This document shows positions 59,976 through 64,000 of a stretch of 64,000 nt of DNA, piece after piece. This stretch comes from Paenibacillus koleovorans NBRC 103111 (lineage in GTDB: Bacteria > Bacillota > Bacilli > Paenibacillales > NBRC-103111), in contig NZ_BIMA01000013.1 in the NCBI RefSeq assembly GCF_004000845.1, forward strand, positions 1-64,000. Direction: 5' to 3'. Below the pieces are notes generated by a model, which did no database searches, had not been told where the DNA came from, and was given only the letters and a program-made list of their open reading frames with translations. A program made the position numbers and the translations under genes. Position 1 is the first letter of the stretch. Every line of letters starts with the position of its first letter.

Positions 59976-60985
59976 TTTAGCCCCAGGCTTTTCCGGTATT
60001 CATTCGGCGTTTTTCCGGACAAGCTCTTAAAGGTTCGATTAAAGTAAGGAATGGATGAAAAACCTGTCATCTCGGCGACATCATAAACCTTGATATCGGG
60101 CTCCAATAACAGTTTCTTGGCATTGGCAATTCGCGTGTTATTCAAATAGTTGATTAAAGAAACCCCTGTATGCTGTTTGATTAGAAAACGAAAATAGGAG
60201 GGGCTTAAATGAGTCATGGCAGCCATTTTGTTCAAGGTGATATTATGCATATAGTTATTGTGAATGTATTCACACGCTTTTTGTATTTCCGCTTTCACGC
60301 TTTGGTTGGTTGAAGCGCTTTGCTGCAGCCATCGCTCGGCTAGTGCCTGGAAGTGTTCACGAACGGATGAATCATCCAAGGGGTCAAATTGCGGAAGAAC
60401 GTTGGAATTCTCATCTGCATGAAACAGATCCATCCACTTTCTGGCATAAAGCTTCAACAAACCGCACCGATGAGGAGTATAAGCTCCTTTTAGCCTCATG
60501 AGGCCATTTAGAATTTTTTGCATTTCCTTAACCAGCTCAGCGGATTCCAGCATCAGGCATGCATCCATGAAATGCTGGATTTTTATGCAATGCTCGTGAA
60601 TTTCTTTGAAGGAATGATAATGGTCAGCCGCCCTCTTGAGCGCCATATGCAATTGTTTTTCTGAAAGCGGTTTCAATAAATATTCCAATGCCCCGAAATG
60701 CATCGCCTCTCGAGCATATTCAAATTGATCATGTCCGCTCAATATGATGGAAGCGATAGGAAGCTTGTGGTTATCGATGGTTTGAAGCAGCCATAATCCA
60801 TCTCTGTTCGGCATCATAATGTCGGTGATCAGGATGTGCGGCCAGGTTTCCGTCATCTGCATATAGGCTTCCTCACCGTTTCCCGCCTCCCCTAGCACCC
60901 GGTAATTCCCCTCCGCATTCTCCACCATTTCCACAATCGCGCTGCGAATCCAGGGCTCGTCCTCGGCTATGAATACATCAAACAT
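59972..60985 (-). CDS. AraC-family response regulator (YesN-like)
   Basis: The 337-residue regulator has a receiver domain with AEDEPWIRSAI, the phospho-accepting aspartate in ILITDIMMPNRDG (D55) and a switch Lys (YLLKPLSEKQLH). A linker follows, then a C-terminal AraC domain (YIHNNYMHNITLNKMAAMTH, FSSIPYFNRTFKSLSGKTPN). ATG 60985 has AAAGGGG at 10 nt; ATG 60991 is closer. It is first of the regulator pair and probably activates the transporter genes downstream. Confidence 0.93.
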   Translation of the reverse strand: MFDVFIAEDEPWIRSAIVEMVENAEGNYRVLGEAGNGEEAYMQMTETWPHILITDIMMPNRDGLWLLQTIDNHKLPIASIILSGHDQFEYAREAMHFGALEYLLKPLSEKQLHMALKRAADHYHSFKEIHEHCIKIQHFMDACLMLESAELVKEMQKILNGLMRLKGAYTPHRCGLLKLYARKWMDLFHADENSNVLPQFDPLDDSSVREHFQALAERWLQQSASTNQSVKAEIQKACEYIHNNYMHNITLNKMAAMTHLSPSYFRFLIKQHTGVSLINYLNNTRIANAKKLLLEPDIKVYDVAEMTGFSSIPYFNRTFKSLSGKTPNEYRKSLGLK

Positions 60986-61092
60986 GCACATCAATCCCCT
61001 TTAATGAATTTACCGCTGACTGCTATTACAGTAGCTATCATAGCTCTGAGTATTCCCAACATCAACCCTTTTTCTCCATCCCCCACTCCCAT

Positions 61093-61124
61093 AAAAAATC
61101 CCTCCCAGGTTTACATTGAGGGGT
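61093..61124 (-). terminator. probable terminator after the glycosidase-like gene
   Basis: ATCCCTC (61098-61104) pairs with GAGGGGT (61118-61124, one G-T pair) around a 13-nt loop, followed on the minus strand by six T. Confidence 0.5.
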
Positions 61125-61218
61125 TTATTCCTTCGTGTCTACTTAAGAGGGATACGATCCAATATGGAATTTCGTGTCTTATCGTTCAATGAGATCCCCT
61201 GAACATGGTCAACCTCCC

Positions 61219-63123
61219 TTATGAATGGATGATGCTATTCAATCGCTCCAACGTTTCGGTATTGGAAGTTACCTTGCCGTCTGCACCGATCTGAATCAGA
61301 CCAATATTCCTGAATGTGGACGATCGATAATCCTGCATTTCGTATAACAGCACTCCCGCAACAGCCTCATCCTGCTCTATTGCATGGAAAAATTCATCGG
61401 TTATATCATTGCCCTGGTGGATATAGGCATGAACCCAGACTGGCTTCCCTTGCTCTCTGGCACGTTGTTTGATTTCGTCAGCCAGCATCTGATTATACGA
61501 TCCCCTGAAAGCATTTTTGATCGTTACTTCATCACTGCAATCCATCAGACGTTTCCAATCCACGATAATCTTCGGCGTTGTCCAATGACTATAAGCTCTG
61601 CTGTCCTCCGTTTGATAAAAATCGTGAAAATGCATCTGCAGTTTCTTGCCTTTGTCATGTATAAGCTGGGAGGCTTGCTCCACAAACTGGGCGAAGAAAT
61701 CGCCGCGAATTCTCATAAGCTCAAGCGGGTCGGCTTGCTCGGTGTAAATATTAACCCCATGCTTTCTACGGTATTCCTCGGCAATAGGCTCATTGTAGCC
61801 AAAATCCATATCATTGCTAATTTGGCCGGAATGGTTCTGCAGACGAATATCAATACCATCAAAGCCCATGGCAAGCAGCTTGTTTACATGCTCCAACCAA
61901 TACTCACGTACCTCCGGATACGCTTCACAATGGGTGCCCTTCATATATTGGAACTTGCCTCTGGCCAGACCGTACACCCTGGAAGACTGCCACCCTGCAT
62001 TTGACAGGATGCCTGGACCATATTTGTCGAATTCAAAGCCATCCTTACGGAAGTCGCTGCCTGGAATGACATTAACTAAATTGGCCAATTCGCCGACAGT
62101 GGCGAATGTCTGGAGGAACCATTGATCCCTTTCCGGTATTTGCTCGGTTTGTTTGTCCGCTTCGGTTGCTCGGTTCCGCACATAACCTGAGCTCGTACTT
62201 GGTATTTCCTCTCCATTCTCCGCCCACATTTGGATCATCGAGAAAGGAATCGTGACCAAATGCTGCTCATCCGCATCAAGCGTGACCGCCACATAAGGGA
62301 CATCGGAAGGAATATGCAGCTTGGAGATCGTCACCTGCCGGCAACGGCTTTCCCCTTCATAGACAGGCTGCCTGTTGGCATCAAGGATTCGCTCCTGCCT
62401 TAGTTGCTCTTCAATGACGTATTCGCCCTCATAAGGCTCATACGACCCATTATCATAGCTGGTCCATATTTTAATTCGCTCCTTGAGCGGGTGAGTCTCA
62501 AGGGTTTCATCCGACTTGACGGCAGACATCCGGTCCACATACCTGAGATGAGCCTCGCTTGGCGGTCCGAACCAACCGGGATCGATCTCCACTTGATCCA
62601 GCATAAAGCTAAGCGTGATGGTTGCGATTGTCCGGGAGATTTTGGCTTCATAATCAGGAATAGGCTTGCTTTTCACCCTGAATTCAGGATGCTCGGACAA
62701 TAACGCATCAAGGCCTTGTCTTTCTCCGCCTATACAACTGACCCCACGTTCTTTCAGCAACATGGTTTTGCCATGAGGGATCGTGTAGCAGCCCCCGCCT
62801 TCATAAGGCTTCATGATCGCAAAGATTTCCATCCCTCTTTTATGAGCTTCATATGCATAGGCAAAATTGGCATCTTTTACAGTCAAGATCGATTGCAGCG
62901 CATATTGCCCCGCTGCATAAAGCGGATTCACGACATCAAGCAACGGTACAGTTAACATCGGATAACCGGGAGGTGTCGCAACAACATACACCCGCTTGAA
63001 GCCCAGCCCTTGCAGAAGATCCAATTCGTCTCCAATTGTATTCAGCGTATAGCGGCCTAGGCACAGCTGGGGAAAAATATCGATTACAGGCGAAATTGGC
63101 TTTGTGAACTTTCTCTTTGGCAT
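61219..63123 (-). CDS. putative TIM-barrel glycoside hydrolase, family unassigned
   Basis: The 634-residue protein lacks a signal peptide, so it should act inside the cell. Alternating strand/helix segments suggest a TIM barrel: GFKRVYVVATPPGYPMLTV, YEAHKRGMEIFAIMKPY, LLAMGFDGIDIRLQNHSG, KGKKLQMHFHDFY, GKPVWVHAYIHQGNDI. Carboxylates in FDGIDIR and others could be catalytic, but I cannot assign a family. GAAGGAG lies 8 nt before the ATG. It is upstream of the regulator-transporter operon on the same strand and may process the imported glycan. Confidence 0.6.
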   Translation of the reverse strand: MPKRKFTKPISPVIDIFPQLCLGRYTLNTIGDELDLLQGLGFKRVYVVATPPGYPMLTVPLLDVVNPLYAAGQYALQSILTVKDANFAYAYEAHKRGMEIFAIMKPYEGGGCYTIPHGKTMLLKERGVSCIGGERQGLDALLSEHPEFRVKSKPIPDYEAKISRTIATITLSFMLDQVEIDPGWFGPPSEAHLRYVDRMSAVKSDETLETHPLKERIKIWTSYDNGSYEPYEGEYVIEEQLRQERILDANRQPVYEGESRCRQVTISKLHIPSDVPYVAVTLDADEQHLVTIPFSMIQMWAENGEEIPSTSSGYVRNRATEADKQTEQIPERDQWFLQTFATVGELANLVNVIPGSDFRKDGFEFDKYGPGILSNAGWQSSRVYGLARGKFQYMKGTHCEAYPEVREYWLEHVNKLLAMGFDGIDIRLQNHSGQISNDMDFGYNEPIAEEYRRKHGVNIYTEQADPLELMRIRGDFFAQFVEQASQLIHDKGKKLQMHFHDFYQTEDSRAYSHWTTPKIIVDWKRLMDCSDEVTIKNAFRGSYNQMLADEIKQRAREQGKPVWVHAYIHQGNDITDEFFHAIEQDEAVAGVLLYEMQDYRSSTFRNIGLIQIGADGKVTSNTETLERLNSIIHS

Positions 63124-63128
63124 GATAG

Positions 63129-63308
63129 GCTCCTTCTATTTGGATATCGGTGCATGATCATCTGCATCCGCAGACGTTGCATGGGCGCATGATTCAGGAA
63201 TTGCGTGGTGCTGCTCGGAAGGCGGGTGTTTACGGCCTGCTGGAGAATTGGGATATCTCCCTTATCTGGGAATCGGGTGTGGCGATATTTTTGCAAGAGT
63301 CAAGTTAA
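63129..63308 (+). pseudogene. protein-like fragment, origin unknown
   Basis: An open stretch of about 59 codons without a good start reads like the end of a real protein (HGRMIQELRGAARKAGVYGL, then ENWDISLIWESGVAIFL). It lies in a debris-filled gap. I do not recognise the family. Confidence 0.3.
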
Positions 63309-63333
63309 TCATAGGGTTCATGTAAACGATATT

Positions 63334-63495
63334 TCTTTTTCAACATTCAGCCCCCTCTTTCTTCTCTATGAATGCATTGCTTTTATAGAATATCAGGACA
63401 GCCGCTGCTATTCTTTGCACAGATTGACGATTCCTTACCCAATACGACGAAAAGGAATCTTGAGGGAAACAACGGTTCCTTTTCCCGGAAATGAA
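63334..63495 (-). repeat. second copy of the kinase/binding-protein junction
   Basis: About 160 bp nearly identical to 58087-58247, covering the end of the histidine kinase gene, the intergenic gap and the start of the binding-protein gene. In this copy the binding-protein start leads to only a dozen codons before a stop. Confidence 0.85.
63435..63494 (-). pseudogene. remnant of a histidine kinase 3' end
   Basis: The minus strand encodes SFPGKGTVVSLKIPFRRIG then a stop, one residue different from the end of the intact kinase encoded at 58188. The rest of the gene is missing. Confidence 0.85.
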
Positions 63496-63740
63496 AGTCA
63501 GAATGTCGCCCGATCCACTTGCCGTTACTTACGTTACGGTTCGGCGTATCGCTCTAACGGCGAAATTTCTTCTTCATGCGGAACGGCCTTCCTTCGGGCC
63601 AACCTTCACCGAGAGGGTATCTAATTGACCAAGCGACAATAATCGCCTTGTGATCGCCTTACTTGTTCAAAACATCCCTCCCCCTACTTTTTATATGTCA
63701 CCATCATATATTCCAATCAATGCTGTTCCCAAACGAAAGC

Positions 63741-63770
63741 AAAAAAGAGTCAAGAAATAAAACTCTTGAC
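63741..63770 (-). terminator. terminator after the hsdM-like gene
   Basis: The minus strand folds GTCAAGA (63764-63770) with TCTTGAC (63749-63755), followed by TCTTTTTT. Confidence 0.8.
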
Positions 63771-63786
63771 CCTTTCCTAACAATTC

Positions 63787-64000
63787 TTACACATTAACAC
63801 CCAAGATCCTCAACTGTTCATTGATCTTCTCCTCAAGATCAGCGATTTCTTGCTTGTCCTGCTCTAATAGCTTCAACACTCCATCCAGGTCGATGGTTTG
63901 CTCTTCTTCGGATGTATCCACGTATCGAGGAATGTTTAAGTTGAACTCGTTTTCTTTGATTTCTTCAAGCGATGCTACGTGAGCATATTTATTTACATCC
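63787..64000 (-). CDS. hsdM: type I restriction-modification methyltransferase HsdM, C-terminal end
   Basis: The last 70 residues of a protein running in from the right edge are seen. They read ASLEEIKENEFNLNIPRYVD, then TSEEEQTIDLDG and a coiled-coil end. The NxxLNIPRYVDT stretch is characteristic of the C-terminus of HsdM N6-adenine methyltransferases. It is followed by a terminator, so no hsdS lies directly downstream; hsdS and hsdR would have to be to the right. The start and catalytic NPPF motif are outside the window. Confidence 0.85.
   Translation of the reverse strand, partial: DVNKYAHVASLEEIKENEFNLNIPRYVDTSEEEQTIDLDGVLKLLEQDKQEIADLEEKINEQLRILGVNV

Noticed and set aside
61004-61192. 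62-codon plus-strand frame with a hydrophobic start
   Set aside because: It overlaps the terminator of the glycosidase-like gene, lacks a ribosome site and has no recognisable features.
63500-63700. Possible further gene fragment
   Set aside because: Short frames on both strands, none with recognisable sequence; too little to call.

Overview
The window looks like chromosome from a moderately high-G+C member of the Paenibacillaceae (Paenibacillus/Cohnella-like). The evidence is the pcrB-pcrA-ligA cluster, a MinJ-CtpB-FtsEX-UvrBA block in Bacillales order, S-layer-homology (SLH) domains, YesM/YesN-type two-component regulators with an LplABC-type sugar transporter, and Bacillus-type ribosome binding sites and SOS box. 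Nothing in the window fixes the species.

Layout. (1) 1-6.3 kb, minus strand: the first bases of a 16S rRNA gene with its promoter, preceded by ligA, pcrA, pcrB and a PspC-domain protein. (2) 6.5-10.7 kb: thyA-folA; then, on the minus strand, an acetamidase-family gene followed by a gene whose product joins an Xre-like helix-turn-helix to a degenerate F1-ATPase beta-subunit core; then a methyltransferase. (3) 10.7-14.8 kb, minus: a GldA/GldF/GldG-like ABC system plus a DUF4340 protein. (4) 15-19 kb: a LacI-ThuA-Gfo/Idh operon, and a preQ1 riboswitch in front of a queuosine-precursor transporter. (5) 19-22.8 kb: an intergenic repeat array, a DUF559-type nuclease/winged-helix protein and a large U32 'peptidase'. 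(6) 23-30.5 kb, plus strand: the most interesting region. A secreted FG-GAP protein, an acyl carrier protein, a SerRS-like amino acid:carrier-protein ligase, a DltD-like SGNH protein, an unlisted 36-residue DltX-like microprotein ending FIYEGF, and a DltB-like MBOAT. Together these look like a D-alanylation (Dlt) type export-acylation pathway in which the usual adenylation enzyme DltA is replaced by a class II aminoacyl-tRNA-synthetase relative. (7) 30.5-35.9 kb: an SLH protein and a choice-of-anchor I protein, divergent from an ECF sigma factor and its membrane partner. (8) 36-50 kb, minus: an ABC exporter, small genes, uvrA-uvrB under a probable LexA box, minJ, ctpB, an EnvC/PcsB-like M23 hydrolase, ftsX and ftsE. 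(9) 50.5-52.4 kb: a VanW-domain protein. (10) 52.4-63.1 kb, minus, visibly more A+T-rich: a sugar/sugar-acid utilisation locus (aldolase, FGGY kinase, two permeases, binding lipoprotein, histidine kinase, AraC response regulator, glycosidase-like protein). (11) 63.1-64 kb: gene debris, including a 160-bp second copy of the histidine kinase/binding-protein junction, then the 3' end of an hsdM-like type I methyltransferase.

How parts work together. FtsEX with the M23 coiled-coil hydrolase is the standard divisome module for activating wall hydrolysis, and MinJ and CtpB link it to division-site placement and sporulation. The Dlt-like cassette should load an amino acid on a carrier protein in the cytosol, pass it through the MBOAT to the tyrosine of the microprotein, and then to an outside acceptor through the SGNH protein. 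The sugar locus should sense, import, phosphorylate and cleave a plant- or microbe-derived carbohydrate. Three intergenic repeat clusters with copies about 50-62 bp apart (mostly 51-52) are scattered between these modules.
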